64,000 nucleotides of DNA from Fusicatenibacter saccharivorans (lineage in GTDB: Bacteria > Bacillota > Clostridia > Lachnospirales > Lachnospiraceae), in the NCBI RefSeq assembly GCF_015557635.1, contig NZ_JADNOP010000011.1, forward strand, positions 62,001-126,000. The letters run 5' to 3'. The notes under the pieces were generated by a model, which made no database searches, was not told the DNA's origin, and saw only the letters and a program-made list of their open reading frames with translations. Made by a program: the position numbers and the translations under genes. This document shows, piece after piece, positions 18,884 through 29,226 of the stretch; positions within the stretch are counted from its first letter, which is position 1; every line of letters begins with the position of its first letter.

Positions 18884-21800
18884 TTACATGTCATCATCTG
18901 AACTTTCATCCAGATCAAGATAAGAGTCTTCTTCTTCATCCTCTTCCACATCTACCATTTCTTCTCCGTCAAATTCTTTCTTGGAGAATCCATAGTCACC
19001 AAATCTCTCGTCCTCTCTGTCAGAGTAACGGTCTCCCTCGATGATGTGGTTCAGGTTGGTATCACCGTAATCAACTGATTCCATAATTTTAACTTCGGTA
19101 TTGTCATCACGCAGTACGCGGACATCGAGTGCCAGGGACTGCAGCTCTTTCAACAATACTTTGAAGGATTCCGGAATACCAGGCTCCGGAATATTGTCGC
19201 CCTTGATGATGGCTTCGTATGTCTTCACACGGCCAACCACATCGTCAGACTTCACAGTCAGGATCTCCTGCAGCGTGTAGGATGCACCGTACGCCTCAAG
19301 AGCCCAAACCTCCATCTCTCCGAAACGCTGTCCACCGAACTGAGCTTTACCACCCAGAGGCTGCTGTGTAACGAGGGAGTATGGGCCGGTAGAACGTGCA
19401 TGGATCTTATCGTCTACCAGGTGATGCAGTTTCAGGTAATGCATGTGTCCGATGGTGGTTCTTCCATCAAACGGCTCACCGGTACGTCCGTCGCGGAGCT
19501 GTACCTTACCGTCTCTTGCGATATCAACGCCCTTCCACAGTTCTCTGTGATCCAGGTGCTCTTCCAAGTACTGATATACTTCCGGAAGCAGAACATCTTT
19601 ATATTTCTCGGAGAATGCATCCCATTCCATGTTTACATAATCGTTTGCCAGTTCCAGGGTATCCTGAATATCTTTCTCGTTTGCGCCGTCGAAAATCGGG
19701 GTGGATACGTTAAATCCAAGCGCTGCTGCTGCAAGGCTTAAGTGGATCTCCAGCACCTGTCCGATGTTCATACGGGACGGCACACCCAGAGGGTTCAGCA
19801 CGATGTCCAGCGGACGTCCGTTCGGCAGGAACGGCATATCCTCTACAGGAAGTACACGGGAAACGACACCCTTGTTTCCGTGACGACCAGCCATCTTATC
19901 GCCGACAGAGATTTTTCTCTTCTGTGCGATGTAGATGCGGACTGCCTGGTTTACTCCAGGAGAAAGTTCGTCGCCGTTTTCACGGGTAAATACTTTGGCG
20001 TCCACGATGATACCATACTCACCGTGCGGTACTTTCAGGGAAGTATCACGTACTTCTCTTGCTTTCTCGCCAAAGATGGCACGGAGCAGACGCTCCTCTG
20101 CGGTCAGCTCAGTCTCTCCCTTCGGAGTTACTTTTCCGACCAGAATATCACCGGCACGTACCTCTGCACCGATGCGGATGATTCCACGCTCGTCCAGGTC
20201 TTTTAAGGCTTCATCGCCGACTCCCGGAACGTCTTTTGTGATCTCTTCCGGTCCAAGCTTGGTGTCACGGGCCTCTGCCTCGTACTCCTCGATGTGGATG
20301 GAAGTGTAAACATCATCCTGTACCAGACGCTCGCTAAGAAGAACGGCGTCCTCGTAGTTATATCCTTCCCAGGTCATAAATCCGATCAGCGGGTTTTTAC
20401 CAAGTGCAAGCTCGCCCTGGTAAGTAGACGGACCGTCTGCGATTACTTCGCCGGCCTCTACATGGTCACCTTTAAATACGATCGGTTTCTGGTTGTAGCA
20501 GTTGCTCTGGTTGCTTCGCATGAATTTGGTCAGATGGTAAACATCTTTTGTTCCGTCATCATTGTTCATGCGGATCTCGTTGGAGCAGGAGTAGGAAATG
20601 GTTCCTGCTTTCTTTGCAACGACGCAGACACCGGAGTCTACGGCTGCTTTTGCTTCGATACCGGTTCCTACTACAGGAGCATCGGTGATCATCAGCGGTA
20701 CGGCCTGACGCTGCATGTTGGATCCCATCAGCGCACGGTTCGCATCGTCGTTCTGAAGGAACGGGATCAGCGCCGTAGCAACGGAGAATACCATCTTCGG
20801 AGACACGTCCATGTAATCAAACATGTGCGGCTCGTAGGACTGGGTCTCATCCAGATAACGTCCGGAAACGTTCTTGTTGATGAAGTGTCCTTCTGCATCC
20901 AGCGGCTCATTTGCCTGTGCTACATGGTAATTATCCTCTTCATCTGCGGTCATGTAGACTACTTCGTCTGTAACACGCGGATTTTTCGGATCTGATTTGT
21001 CAATTCTTCTGTATGGAGCCTCAACGAAGCCATACTCGTTGATGCGCGCATACGATGCCAGAGAGTTGATAAGACCGATGTTCGGTCCCTCAGGAGTCTC
21101 GATCGGGCACATTCTTCCGTAATGGGAGTAGTGAACGTCTCGAACCTCGAATCCGGCACGGTCACGGGACAGACCGCCAGGTCCAAGGGCGGAAAGACGT
21201 CTCTTGTGCGTCAGCTCTCCAAGCGGGTTGTTCTGATCCATGAACTGGGACAGCTGGGAAGATCCGAAGAACTCTTTGATTGCAGCTGTAACCGGTTTGA
21301 TATTGATCAGGGACTGCGGAGAAATTCCGTCGATGTCCTGTGTTGTCATACGCTCACGTACCACACGCTCCATACGGGACAGACCGATGCGGTACTGGTT
21401 CTGAAGCAGCTCACCTACGGCACGGATTCTACGGTTGCCCAGGTGGTCGATATCATCGGCATTTCCTGCGCCGTATTCCAGATGCATGTTGTAGTTGATG
21501 GAAGCGAAAATATCTTCCTTTGTGATATGTTTCGGAATCAGGTCGTGGATGTCACGTTTGATCGCCTGTTTGATCTCTTCGATATCGGTATTTTCCTCCA
21601 GGATCTTTTCCAGAACCGGATAGTATACTTTCTCGTTGATGCCAAGCTCTTCCTCGTCAACATCTACCCATGCTTTCAGATCTACCATTAAGTTGGAAAG
21701 AACTTTTACGTTTCTCTCCTCGGTCTGGATCCATACATACGGTACTGCTGCGTTCTGAATCTTGTCTGCGAGTTCCAGAGTAACGGTGGTGCCTTTTTCT

Positions 21801-22723
21801 GCAAGGATTTCACCGGTGGACGGATCTACAACATCCTCAGCGAGGATCTGGTTGCGGATACGGCTGCGCAGCGCAAGTTTCTTGTTGAATTTATAACGGC
21901 CTACCTTTGCCAGGTCATAGCGACGCGGGTCAAAGAACATGCTCATGATGAGGCTCTCTGCATTTTCTACTGCGAGAGGCTCGCCCGGACGAATTTTCTT
22001 GTACAGCTCGAGAAGACCTTCCTGATAGTTGGTGGAAGTATCTTTGGTGAAGCTTGCAAGAATCTTCGGCTCTTCACCGAACAGCTCTACGATCTCTGCA
22101 TTGGAGCTTACTCCAAGTGCACGGATGAGGACTGTGATCGGAACTTTTCTGGTACGGTCTACGCGGACATAGAAGACGTCGTTGGAATCGGTCTCGTACT
22201 CCAGCCATGCTCCACGGTTCGGGATTACGGTACAGGAGAACAGTCTCTTTCCGAGCTTATCATGTGCGATACCGTAATAAATACCAGGGGAACGTACCAG
22301 CTGGCTGACGATTACTCGCTCTGCACCATTGATAACGAATGTTCCTGTTGCTGTCATCAACGGCAGATCACCCATGAAAATTTCGTGCTCTGTGATCTCG
22401 TCTTTTTCCTTATTATATAATCTTACTTTTACCTTTAACGGTGCCGCATAAGTAGCGTCACGCTGTTTACACTCTTCGATTGAGTATTTTACGTCATCTT
22501 CACACAGTGTAAAGTCTACGAATTCAAGGCTCAGCCGTCCGCCGTAGTCGGAGATTGGTGAAATGTCATCAAAGACTTCCTTGAGTCCGCTTCTCAGGAA
22601 CCAGTCATAGGAATCCTTCTGGACTTCAATCAAGTTGGGCATTTCCAATACTTCTTTTTGTCTCTGGTAACTCATTCGCATACTTTTTCCGGTAGGTATC
22701 GGACGTATTCTGTTTTTCTCCAT
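18884..22723 (-). CDS. rpoB: RNA polymerase subunit beta
   Basis: A 1279-aa core RNA polymerase subunit. The rifampicin region reads [30 protein letters not shown], a wild-type-like sequence. The C-terminal [29 protein letters not shown] region is present, followed by an acidic tail ending DESSDDDM. The start MEKNRIRPI at 22723 is supported by AAGGGGTG; an in-frame extension to 22849 runs through the promoter and is rejected. Unusually, rplL is not directly upstream: about 10.8 kb of unrelated genes lie between, and rpoB has its own promoter. Confidence 0.99.
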   Translation of the reverse strand: MEKNRIRPIPTGKSMRMSYQRQKEVLEMPNLIEVQKDSYDWFLRSGLKEVFDDISPISDYGGRLSLEFVDFTLCEDDVKYSIEECKQRDATYAAPLKVKVRLYNKEKDEITEHEIFMGDLPLMTATGTFVINGAERVIVSQLVRSPGIYYGIAHDKLGKRLFSCTVIPNRGAWLEYETDSNDVFYVRVDRTRKVPITVLIRALGVSSNAEIVELFGEEPKILASFTKDTSTNYQEGLLELYKKIRPGEPLAVENAESLIMSMFFDPRRYDLAKVGRYKFNKKLALRSRIRNQILAEDVVDPSTGEILAEKGTTVTLELADKIQNAAVPYVWIQTEERNVKVLSNLMVDLKAWVDVDEEELGINEKVYYPVLEKILEENTDIEEIKQAIKRDIHDLIPKHITKEDIFASINYNMHLEYGAGNADDIDHLGNRRIRAVGELLQNQYRIGLSRMERVVRERMTTQDIDGISPQSLINIKPVTAAIKEFFGSSQLSQFMDQNNPLGELTHKRRLSALGPGGLSRDRAGFEVRDVHYSHYGRMCPIETPEGPNIGLINSLASYARINEYGFVEAPYRRIDKSDPKNPRVTDEVVYMTADEEDNYHVAQANEPLDAEGHFINKNVSGRYLDETQSYEPHMFDYMDVSPKMVFSVATALIPFLQNDDANRALMGSNMQRQAVPLMITDAPVVGTGIEAKAAVDSGVCVVAKKAGTISYSCSNEIRMNNDDGTKDVYHLTKFMRSNQSNCYNQKPIVFKGDHVEAGEVIADGPSTYQGELALGKNPLIGFMTWEGYNYEDAVLLSERLVQDDVYTSIHIEEYEAEARDTKLGPEEITKDVPGVGDEALKDLDERGIIRIGAEVRAGDILVGKVTPKGETELTAEERLLRAIFGEKAREVRDTSLKVPHGEYGIIVDAKVFTRENGDELSPGVNQAVRIYIAQKRKISVGDKMAGRHGNKGVVSRVLPVEDMPFLPNGRPLDIVLNPLGVPSRMNIGQVLEIHLSLAAAALGFNVSTPIFDGANEKDIQDTLELANDYVNMEWDAFSEKYKDVLLPEVYQYLEEHLDHRELWKGVDIARDGKVQLRDGRTGEPFDGRTTIGHMHYLKLHHLVDDKIHARSTGPYSLVTQQPLGGKAQFGGQRFGEMEVWALEAYGASYTLQEILTVKSDDVVGRVKTYEAIIKGDNIPEPGIPESFKVLLKELQSLALDVRVLRDDNTEVKIMESVDYGDTNLNHIIEGDRYSDREDERFGDYGFSKKEFDGEEMVDVEEDEEEDSYLDLDESSDDDM

Positions 22724-22817
22724 TGACGTTGTCACCCCTTGTGTTATAATATATTTATTACCGCTCATGCCTGAACAAAAGGTTTTAGGCATATCTTGCC
22801 ATAATAGTGCATTTTCT

Positions 22818-22846
22818 AGATTATCATGTTTTTTCAAGTGTGTCAA
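22818..22846 (-). promoter_or_regulatory. Dedicated sigma-A promoter of rpoB-rpoC
   Basis: Minus-strand -35 TTGACA (22841-22846), then TAATCT (22818-22823) after 17 bp, or GATAAT (22820-22825) after 15 bp. The leader of about 90 nt contains ATGCCT/AGGCAT arms that form a hairpin of unknown role before the AAGGGGTG ribosome-binding site. Confidence 0.82.
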
Positions 22847-22847
22847 C

Positions 22848-22884
22848 AAAACAGATTGTATTTTTTTCAGTACAATCTGTTTTT
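22848..22884. terminator. Terminator-like hairpin immediately upstream of the rpoB promoter
   Basis: Arms AAACAGATTGTA/TACAATCTGTTT with T-rich flanks on both sides. It ends 2 bp from the -35 box and would insulate rpoBC from upstream read-through. Confidence 0.72.
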
Positions 22885-22952
22885 TACTGGTTTTTCCGCC
22901 AGGACCCTGTTAGAATAGTACTTTAGATGTGATTGAAAACACTGAATTTTCA

Positions 22953-23008
22953 GAAAAAAGCCGCCTGTTTGATTTTATTTGTCAAATCAAACAGGCGGCT
23001 TTTTTTAT
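22953..23008. terminator. Terminator of the carboxylesterase gene
   Basis: Nearly perfect arms AAAAAGCCGCCTGTTTGATT/AATCAAACAGGCGGCTTTTT with T-runs on both strands. A partial copy of the dispersed AAGCGGATATT repeat starts just beside it at 23020. Confidence 0.92.
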
Positions 23009-23076
23009 TTTATTTGTCAAAGCGGATATTCTCAATCCGATCCAGATTCCGCTTATGCCGCATTGAACTGTTCCTT

Positions 23077-24627
23077 TTAATGCTGAATATTGTCAGCCAT
23101 CATGTCCATAAAGCTCCATGGTTTCAGAACTTTGTTGATCTCTGCAAACACTTTATCATCGTAGTTGTGTTTTACTTCCGTTTTGCGGTCAAACACCATG
23201 GTATCCGCATCCTCTGCTTCTACTTCCGGCCAGTGCGGGAGTCCGGCATGATCCGGGGTGCCGTTCTTTGCGAAGGCAAGAAGTGCTCCGAAGATTTCGC
23301 TTTCCAGTTTATCGCTGACATCCGGGATGCCACAAATTTCTACGAGATCTGCGTTTCCGAAGAAATATGGGATATCGGAGCAGTGCCATGCCGGCTTGCC
23401 GTGCTGGAACGGGAATTCCAGAGCGAAGTTGTAGAGATATGCTTTGCCGCCGCCTTTTGCGAACAGTTTGGCAAGTTTTACGGTCGGCTCACGCATTGCA
23501 CGGTCGATGGCAAGAACATCTACGCCGTTCTTCTCCGGATATGCTTCTTTGAAAGCGTCCAGAACCTTTTCGGCATTGTCTCCATAAACCTTTTTGAGGA
23601 TTTCCAGAATCTCTTCCGCTGTCAGTTTGTTCTTATCATAAGCTGCCGGTGCAAACGTTGCGAACTCGCCGTATACGGTTCCGATCATCATCGGAATCTG
23701 ATGTGCATGCTCACGGAAGCCTGCGTCGAATGGATTTCCATAGAAGTAATCGCCCTTTTTCGGGCCGCCGCCGATGTAGCCGCCACTCTGTGCAATCGCC
23801 GGAGCCACTTTTGCATATGCAGCAGCAAGCTGCGGATACGGTACAGTTTCCAGCTGAGCCACATCGTCAAAGCCGAGCGCTTTCATCATTGCCGTAATAA
23901 TCTCCGTGCCGTCTTTCTCTCCTGCGCCGAGCGGATCGTCCTCCATAACACCGCTCATGACAAGGCCTTTCTGGAACAGGCCGTCTGCTGATGGAATCTG
24001 CATCAGGTCAATCACCTTCATTCCGCCGCCGGACTGGCCGAAAATGGTTACATTCTCCGGATCGCCGCCGAACAGGGCAATATTGTCATGTACCCACTGC
24101 AGGGCTGCCACCATATCGGCGTGGCCTGCGTTTGCGGAGTTTTTGTATTTTTCCCCAAACGGAGACAGATCCAGATATCCTAAAATATTCAGTCTGTGGT
24201 TGACAGAAACAAGAATCGAATCACCTTTCTTTGCGATGCTGACGCCGTCATACGCAACCTGCTCGATGGAAGATCCCGCTGCGTATCCACCGCCGTGGAA
24301 CCATACGAGAACCGGTTTTTTGGCTTCCGGATCAAGTTTGTTTGTCCAGATATTTAAGGACTGGCAGTGCTCATCCTGCGGCCAGTAGCGGTGCGGAACC
24401 ATAAGCTCGCCGTTCGGTGTATCTTGGTTCTGAAGCGGGCATACAAAGCCGTAGTTTGTCGCATCCTTCACGCCATCCCATTTGGACGGAACCGGCATCT
24501 GGAAACGGTCTGCGTATGCATACGGAATTCCTTTGTAAATGTAAACACCGTCATAAAAATAACCTTTTAAATCGCCGGATGTGGTATGCAGCACCGGCAC
24601 GCCATCGTAATCAAATATTTTCCCCAT
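23077..24627 (-). CDS. Type-B carboxylesterase
   Basis: A 516-aa cytoplasmic alpha/beta hydrolase of the para-nitrobenzyl esterase family. The oxyanion loop HGGGY is at 111-115. Catalytic Ser199 lies in FGQSGGG. The acidic residue is likely the Glu in YGEFATF and the His is in PAWHCSDIPYFFG. MGKIFDYDG at 24627 is preferred as start because GAGGT lies about 9 nt upstream. No signal peptide is seen. It follows the AraC-GH39 gene on the same strand and may deacylate a substituted glycan or glycoside taken up by the cell; the natural ester is unknown. Confidence 0.93.
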   Translation of the reverse strand: MGKIFDYDGVPVLHTTSGDLKGYFYDGVYIYKGIPYAYADRFQMPVPSKWDGVKDATNYGFVCPLQNQDTPNGELMVPHRYWPQDEHCQSLNIWTNKLDPEAKKPVLVWFHGGGYAAGSSIEQVAYDGVSIAKKGDSILVSVNHRLNILGYLDLSPFGEKYKNSANAGHADMVAALQWVHDNIALFGGDPENVTIFGQSGGGMKVIDLMQIPSADGLFQKGLVMSGVMEDDPLGAGEKDGTEIITAMMKALGFDDVAQLETVPYPQLAAAYAKVAPAIAQSGGYIGGGPKKGDYFYGNPFDAGFREHAHQIPMMIGTVYGEFATFAPAAYDKNKLTAEEILEILKKVYGDNAEKVLDAFKEAYPEKNGVDVLAIDRAMREPTVKLAKLFAKGGGKAYLYNFALEFPFQHGKPAWHCSDIPYFFGNADLVEICGIPDVSDKLESEIFGALLAFAKNGTPDHAGLPHWPEVEAEDADTMVFDRKTEVKHNYDDKVFAEINKVLKPWSFMDMMADNIQH

Positions 24628-24792
24628 TTTGAAATACCTCTTTTCTGTAGAATTTAGCATTTATGTTGTTTTCAGTATAAACAATATTTTCGTCCTTTTC
24701 TACTCGAATTGTCGCAAGATCTTCTTATATTGTTGCTTTTTTTCCACTCTTTCTCTGTATTCTCCCACCGCGAGTGCAATTTTTTGAAGATT

Positions 24793-27291
24793 TTACAGAA
24801 TCTGCTCCACCTCAATCAGCGCCGTCTCGTGCGGCTCCAGGCGTTCCTGCACCGTGAGGCTGCCTTCCGGGTCGGTTTCCTGCTCCCAGACACGGTATTC
24901 CGGGTCCGCACTGTGGCACAGCATCGCGCGCTCCATCCGGTTCATCCGCTCCGGAGCTCCCATCCGCACCCACGCATCGTAGCTGCTGCCGTGCTCTTTT
25001 GTCACTTTATACAGCCGCAGGCAATATTTTCCCGGTTCCAGTCCGGTCAGTTTCACTGAAAAGGTCCGGATTTCCCCCATATTGAATACGCGGTAACGGT
25101 CCGTGCGGGAAATATTCACGGCATGGCGGTAGCGGTACAGCATATCGTAGTGAACATAGTTGTACAGGTAAATCTGGCTTTGGTTTTTCTCCGGCTCCGT
25201 GCTGATAAAATAGCCGTCCCCACGCTTCACCAGACGAGATCCCATTCTGCCGAGCAGCCGCAGCGCAGTGCAGACCGCCTTTGGAATGCCGTTCATCGTG
25301 AACAGCCCAAAACCTCCATGATACGTTTCCCGCGCCGGAAATACTTCATCCAAACGGTCATTGACCGAGAAATACGCAATTCCCTGCAGCGCCTCTTCAT
25401 TTTCCAGAAGATTTTTAAACAGCCATGCCGCTTTATAACAGGTATCGTTGCACAGATCCCTCTGCCAGATGTTGCTGCTGCACTCATCCACCAGAACCGG
25501 CAGTGCACCAAGCCCAGCCTTCTGCAGCAGACCTTTTACCTTCTCCCCGCGGTTCCGCAGAAAATCCGGGTCGCGGCTCACAATCATATTGACGCTCTCG
25601 TTGTTCTGGATCAGATTCATTTTCTCCTCTTCCTCTCCATAGATCACCGTGCCAAACGAGCGGAATGCAAAAATTTCCGGCACACATTCCTTTTCCTTCA
25701 TAGTTTCGATAAAGGCTTTGAGATGTTCCTCCGGTCCAAGACCAAAGGAAAGACATGTTACAAGATCCGGGCTCACACGTTTCATCTCCTCGTACGATGC
25801 TTTCCACGTCTCAAAGAACTCATCTCCTCCATCAATCGTGATCACGTCTCCGCTGATCCACGGGTTGAAAATCCAGCGCCGCATCTGGTTGATTCCATAC
25901 CGTTCCCTTAGATGTTCCATCAGGTTTTTGATCAGCATGCGCCACTCAGCCAGATCTCGCGGAGAGCTGCTTAGCGCCGGACGCATCGTTCTTCCCGGGT
26001 CTGTTTTTGCCAGCAGCAACGGCATATGGCCGAATTCCAGCAACGGCTTCGCTCCCGTGGAAAGGATGAAATCGATCACCTCATCAATATAGTTCCAGCA
26101 GAACTGAATCTCGCCCCACATATTCTGCCGAAGTACGCACATATCATCATCAAGAATTCCTTTTACGCGGATCAGCTCATAGCCGAGCTCCTGCACCAGC
26201 TGTTCCAGCTCATCCTGCACCTCGCGGTTCAGCACACTTGCCGCATAGCCAGCATTGATCACGCGCTTCCAGTGGCCTGCCACTCTTGGTTTCCGTCCGT
26301 TTACTGCCGCTGTCACGGAAACGGCACTCTCATTTATCGTCTCAATCTCCTGCTCCGTGACCGCTGCATACTGCAGGAGACTCTGGAAAATATCATGGTC
26401 TCCCGCCGCCTCTTCCCGCTCTTTTCCTTTCTTTTCACGCTGTTTTACTGTATATTCCATCTGCTTCCGGTATTCGCTCGGTGTCATACCGCGGTATTTG
26501 CGGAATGCGCGGATCATCGCCGTCTCATTGACAAATCCATTGTGATAGGCAATCTCCGTCAGCGTTGCGCCGCTGTGCATTTCCTGTACGGCATGCGCCA
26601 GGCGCACCTGCGTCACGTACTCCCGAAATGATACACCGAAATACTGCGGAAAGCTCCGTGAAATATAGGCACGGCTCAGATAAAGATGATCCGCCAGATC
26701 CCCCAGCGTAATCTCTTCCCGGCAATGCTGCAGAATATAGTCTGATGCCCGCTGAATGCGTTCCCTTCCGCCCCGGCCCTGTTCCACCTTTTCCCCGGAT
26801 GTAAAGTAAAAAAGCAGATCCTCCAGAAGCGCCGTCACACGGCTTTTCATATAGATCGGTTGTTCCTCATTATTCTTGTACATCTCAAGAAAGATCCGTG
26901 CCATATCCCGCCGGATCAAATCAAATTTTTCCTGCTGATCTTCCATATAAAAAAACGACTGACATTTGACTTCACATTTCAGCAGCTTAATGTGAAATGA
27001 ATCAATCGTCTCCGCTGAAACGCAGAGCGACAGAGCAAGTCCGTCTTCGTCCAGATCCAGGTCACAGATCTGAAACCGGTTGATCGCAAAGATAGATCCC
27101 ATCGGGAGATTGTGAACTTCCCCGTCCTCGTAGCTGACTCTTCCACTCCCACGAAGCAGAAATAAAAGTTCAAAATCCGGATTCCACAGTTCCCGTTTCT
27201 TCTCCGGCCGGAGTAGCCGAAAACGGAATCCCGGCATTTCCTGTTTTGTTCCTTTCAGCATCATGTCTTCGTCTCTGTTGTCTCTTTCCAT
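24793..27291 (-). CDS. AraC-family regulator fused to a GH39-like domain lacking the acid/base residue
   Basis: An 832-aa cytoplasmic fusion. Residues 20-130 are a cupin-like sensor, 177-280 two AraC helix-turn-helix motifs, and 300-832 a GH39 beta-xylosidase-like barrel plus beta domain. In GH39 enzymes the acid/base sits in a W-x-F-E-V-W-N-E-P motif. Here residues 473-482 read WIFNPWISGD, so both N and E of NEP are replaced (Ile479, Ser480). The nucleophile position is kept (E603 in VLVDECSS). The domain therefore probably senses a sugar rather than hydrolysing it. ATG 27291 is chosen for GAGGTG just upstream. Targets may include the following esterase and the neighbouring GH13 gene. Confidence 0.88.
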   Translation of the reverse strand: MERDNRDEDMMLKGTKQEMPGFRFRLLRPEKKRELWNPDFELLFLLRGSGRVSYEDGEVHNLPMGSIFAINRFQICDLDLDEDGLALSLCVSAETIDSFHIKLLKCEVKCQSFFYMEDQQEKFDLIRRDMARIFLEMYKNNEEQPIYMKSRVTALLEDLLFYFTSGEKVEQGRGGRERIQRASDYILQHCREEITLGDLADHLYLSRAYISRSFPQYFGVSFREYVTQVRLAHAVQEMHSGATLTEIAYHNGFVNETAMIRAFRKYRGMTPSEYRKQMEYTVKQREKKGKEREEAAGDHDIFQSLLQYAAVTEQEIETINESAVSVTAAVNGRKPRVAGHWKRVINAGYAASVLNREVQDELEQLVQELGYELIRVKGILDDDMCVLRQNMWGEIQFCWNYIDEVIDFILSTGAKPLLEFGHMPLLLAKTDPGRTMRPALSSSPRDLAEWRMLIKNLMEHLRERYGINQMRRWIFNPWISGDVITIDGGDEFFETWKASYEEMKRVSPDLVTCLSFGLGPEEHLKAFIETMKEKECVPEIFAFRSFGTVIYGEEEEKMNLIQNNESVNMIVSRDPDFLRNRGEKVKGLLQKAGLGALPVLVDECSSNIWQRDLCNDTCYKAAWLFKNLLENEEALQGIAYFSVNDRLDEVFPARETYHGGFGLFTMNGIPKAVCTALRLLGRMGSRLVKRGDGYFISTEPEKNQSQIYLYNYVHYDMLYRYRHAVNISRTDRYRVFNMGEIRTFSVKLTGLEPGKYCLRLYKVTKEHGSSYDAWVRMGAPERMNRMERAMLCHSADPEYRVWEQETDPEGSLTVQERLEPHETALIEVEQIL

Positions 27292-27330
27292 TTCACACCT
27301 CATGATAGATTTTTTTGTTGTATTGTACCA

Positions 27331-27379
27331 CAAAAAAGGTCCCGCAAAAAGATCTTCTCCTTTTGTGGGACCAATTTTT
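27331..27379 (-). terminator. Terminator of the GH13 gene
   Basis: Arms GGTCCC-GCAAAA/TTTTGTGGGACC flanked by A and T runs on both sides. It overlaps the promoter region of the AraC-GH39 gene, where TGGTACAAT at 27322-27330 is a possible extended -10 element. Confidence 0.87.
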
Positions 27380-27403
27380 CGGTTTTTGTTTTAGTTTTTG
27401 CAA

Positions 27404-29077
27404 TTATTCCTTCACCTTCAGCACCAGACACTGATACGGTTGCAGACGGATCGTTTCCTCGCCTGCCTCGCAGGTGTCATAGTTATTCAGAAGTACTTCT
27501 TCGATTGTGTCTGTAAATGGCAATGTAATGCCATCCGCAAGAGAAGTAGTAAGGATCAGAATATTATTCTTCTCATCCTTCCTGCGGTACGCCAAAACGC
27601 CGCTTACCGTCTCGTATTCCGGAATCAGCGTTCCGTAGAGGAAGGTTTCTTCCAGATCTTCACGTCGTCTTACCGCCACCATTTTGCGGTAGAACCACAG
27701 CAGGGAATCAGGATCTTTTTCCTCGGCCTCATAGTTCAGTTCCGTATAGTTTTGATTCACCGGGAACCACGGCGTACCTGTTGTGAATCCCGCCTCAGCA
27801 GATGCATCCCACTGCATTGGGGTTCTGCTGTGCTCGCGGCTCTCACGGTTGATCTGCCCGAGCGCTTCCGCATCTGTTTTTCCTTCGGCAATCAGACGGT
27901 CGTAAATAGCAAAGGTCGGTTTGTCGACGAATCCCTGAATCGACTGTTTCGGGTTGTCGCGCATGCCGAGCTCCTGTCCCTGATACAGAAATACAATACC
28001 CGGCAGGAAAAAATTGGTGACCGGAAGCATCTTTTCGCTGTAGCGGTTCTGGTCCTCCGGCATCAGGAAGCGGTCAATACTGCGCGGTTTGTCATGATTT
28101 TCGAGGAAGTTGCAGAGCATACCGCGGCCATCCACGATTTTCTGCGCCGCAAAAAGCTGATCGCGATAATCGTCAAACAACGCCACGGTATTGCCCCATT
28201 TCGGGTTACGCACATTGTCGAGGGTGTGACAAAAATCGAAAACGGACGAGAAACTGCCGTTTTCCCCAATCACATCCTCCACATCCTCCGGTCCCATGTG
28301 ATCGTACTCTCCGATCGTCAGCGCATCGGTCGGCGCAAAGGTGCGCTCCTTCATTTCACGCAGAATGTCAGCAAGACCGTCTACGTTGTTAAAATACTCG
28401 AACGCCATATTGTACTCATCCGGTCCATCCGGCGGAAGGTTGGTGTACTGATAATTCTTTTTCAGATGGCTGATCGCATCAAGACGGAATCCGCCAAGTC
28501 CCAGATCCATCCATTTTAAAATCATCTCATAAATTTCTTCCCGCAGCTCCTGGTTTTCCCAATTGAGATCCGGCTGCTCTTTTGTGAAGATGTGGAGGTA
28601 ATACAGGTTATCATATCCCGGTACCTTCTCCCATGCACTGCCGCCGAAAATCGACCGCCAGTTATTCGGCTCTTTGCCGTCTTTTCCTTCCCGGAACACA
28701 TAATACTTTCCGTACTTTCCAAACGGATCCTTAAGTGCCGCCTGAAACCACGCATGCCGGTCAGAGGAATGATTCACGACAAGGTCCATCAGAATACGGA
28801 TGCCGCGTTTTTTTGCCTCCTCGATCAGCTCCTTCATGTCCTCCATCGTTCCAAACGACGGGTCGATATCCATGTAATCGGAAATATCGTATCCGTTATC
28901 CACCATCGGGGATGCAAACACCGGGCAGAGCCAGATGACATTGGCTCCCAGCTTTTCTATTTTGTCAAGATGACGGATCACGCCTTTCAGATCTCCGATG
29001 CCGTCCCCGTTGGTATCCTGAAAACTCTTCGGATAAATCTGGTATCCAACCGTTTTGTGCCACCACTTTTTCTCCAT
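27404..29077 (-). CDS. GH13 alpha-glucosidase / oligosaccharide hydrolase
   Basis: A 557-aa cytoplasmic retaining enzyme of the oligo-1,6-glucosidase/alpha-glucosidase group. Catalytic residues are D200 (GFRLDAISHL), E257 (TIGEYDH) and D329 (ENHDKPR). The calcium-type loop DTNGDGIGDL is at 21-30. The residue after the nucleophile is Ala rather than the Val seen in oligo-1,6-glucosidases, which suggests alpha-1,4 preference; this is inference. MEKKWW at 29077 is preferred with AGGAGA 7 nt upstream. It stands alone between terminator and operator-like palindromes and probably hydrolyses malto- or isomalto-oligosaccharides. Confidence 0.94.
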   Translation of the reverse strand: MEKKWWHKTVGYQIYPKSFQDTNGDGIGDLKGVIRHLDKIEKLGANVIWLCPVFASPMVDNGYDISDYMDIDPSFGTMEDMKELIEEAKKRGIRILMDLVVNHSSDRHAWFQAALKDPFGKYGKYYVFREGKDGKEPNNWRSIFGGSAWEKVPGYDNLYYLHIFTKEQPDLNWENQELREEIYEMILKWMDLGLGGFRLDAISHLKKNYQYTNLPPDGPDEYNMAFEYFNNVDGLADILREMKERTFAPTDALTIGEYDHMGPEDVEDVIGENGSFSSVFDFCHTLDNVRNPKWGNTVALFDDYRDQLFAAQKIVDGRGMLCNFLENHDKPRSIDRFLMPEDQNRYSEKMLPVTNFFLPGIVFLYQGQELGMRDNPKQSIQGFVDKPTFAIYDRLIAEGKTDAEALGQINRESREHSRTPMQWDASAEAGFTTGTPWFPVNQNYTELNYEAEEKDPDSLLWFYRKMVAVRRREDLEETFLYGTLIPEYETVSGVLAYRRKDEKNNILILTTSLADGITLPFTDTIEEVLLNNYDTCEAGEETIRLQPYQCLVLKVKE

Positions 29078-29124
29078 TGCTTTTCTCCTGTTCATTTTGT
29101 TTTTATAATGCGGGCCGTTCTTTA

Positions 29125-29158
29125 GGTTTACCGCAAAACCTATAGTGTTTTCACTATA
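29125..29158 (-). promoter_or_regulatory. Two palindromic operator candidates upstream of the GH13 gene
   Basis: TATAGTG-TTTT-CACTATA (29141-29158) is a perfect 7-bp inverted repeat and contains a possible -10 TATAGT. The adjoining GGTTTACCGCAAAACC (29125-29140) has GGTTT/AAACC arms around a central CG, as LacI-family operators do. Together they suggest a tightly repressed sugar-hydrolase promoter. The regulator is unknown. Confidence 0.5.
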
Positions 29159-29226
29159 TCACAAAAGAATGGATTATGCTACTTTTTCTTTTTGATTTTT
29201 CCCGATGTCCGCTTTACCGTTACGGC

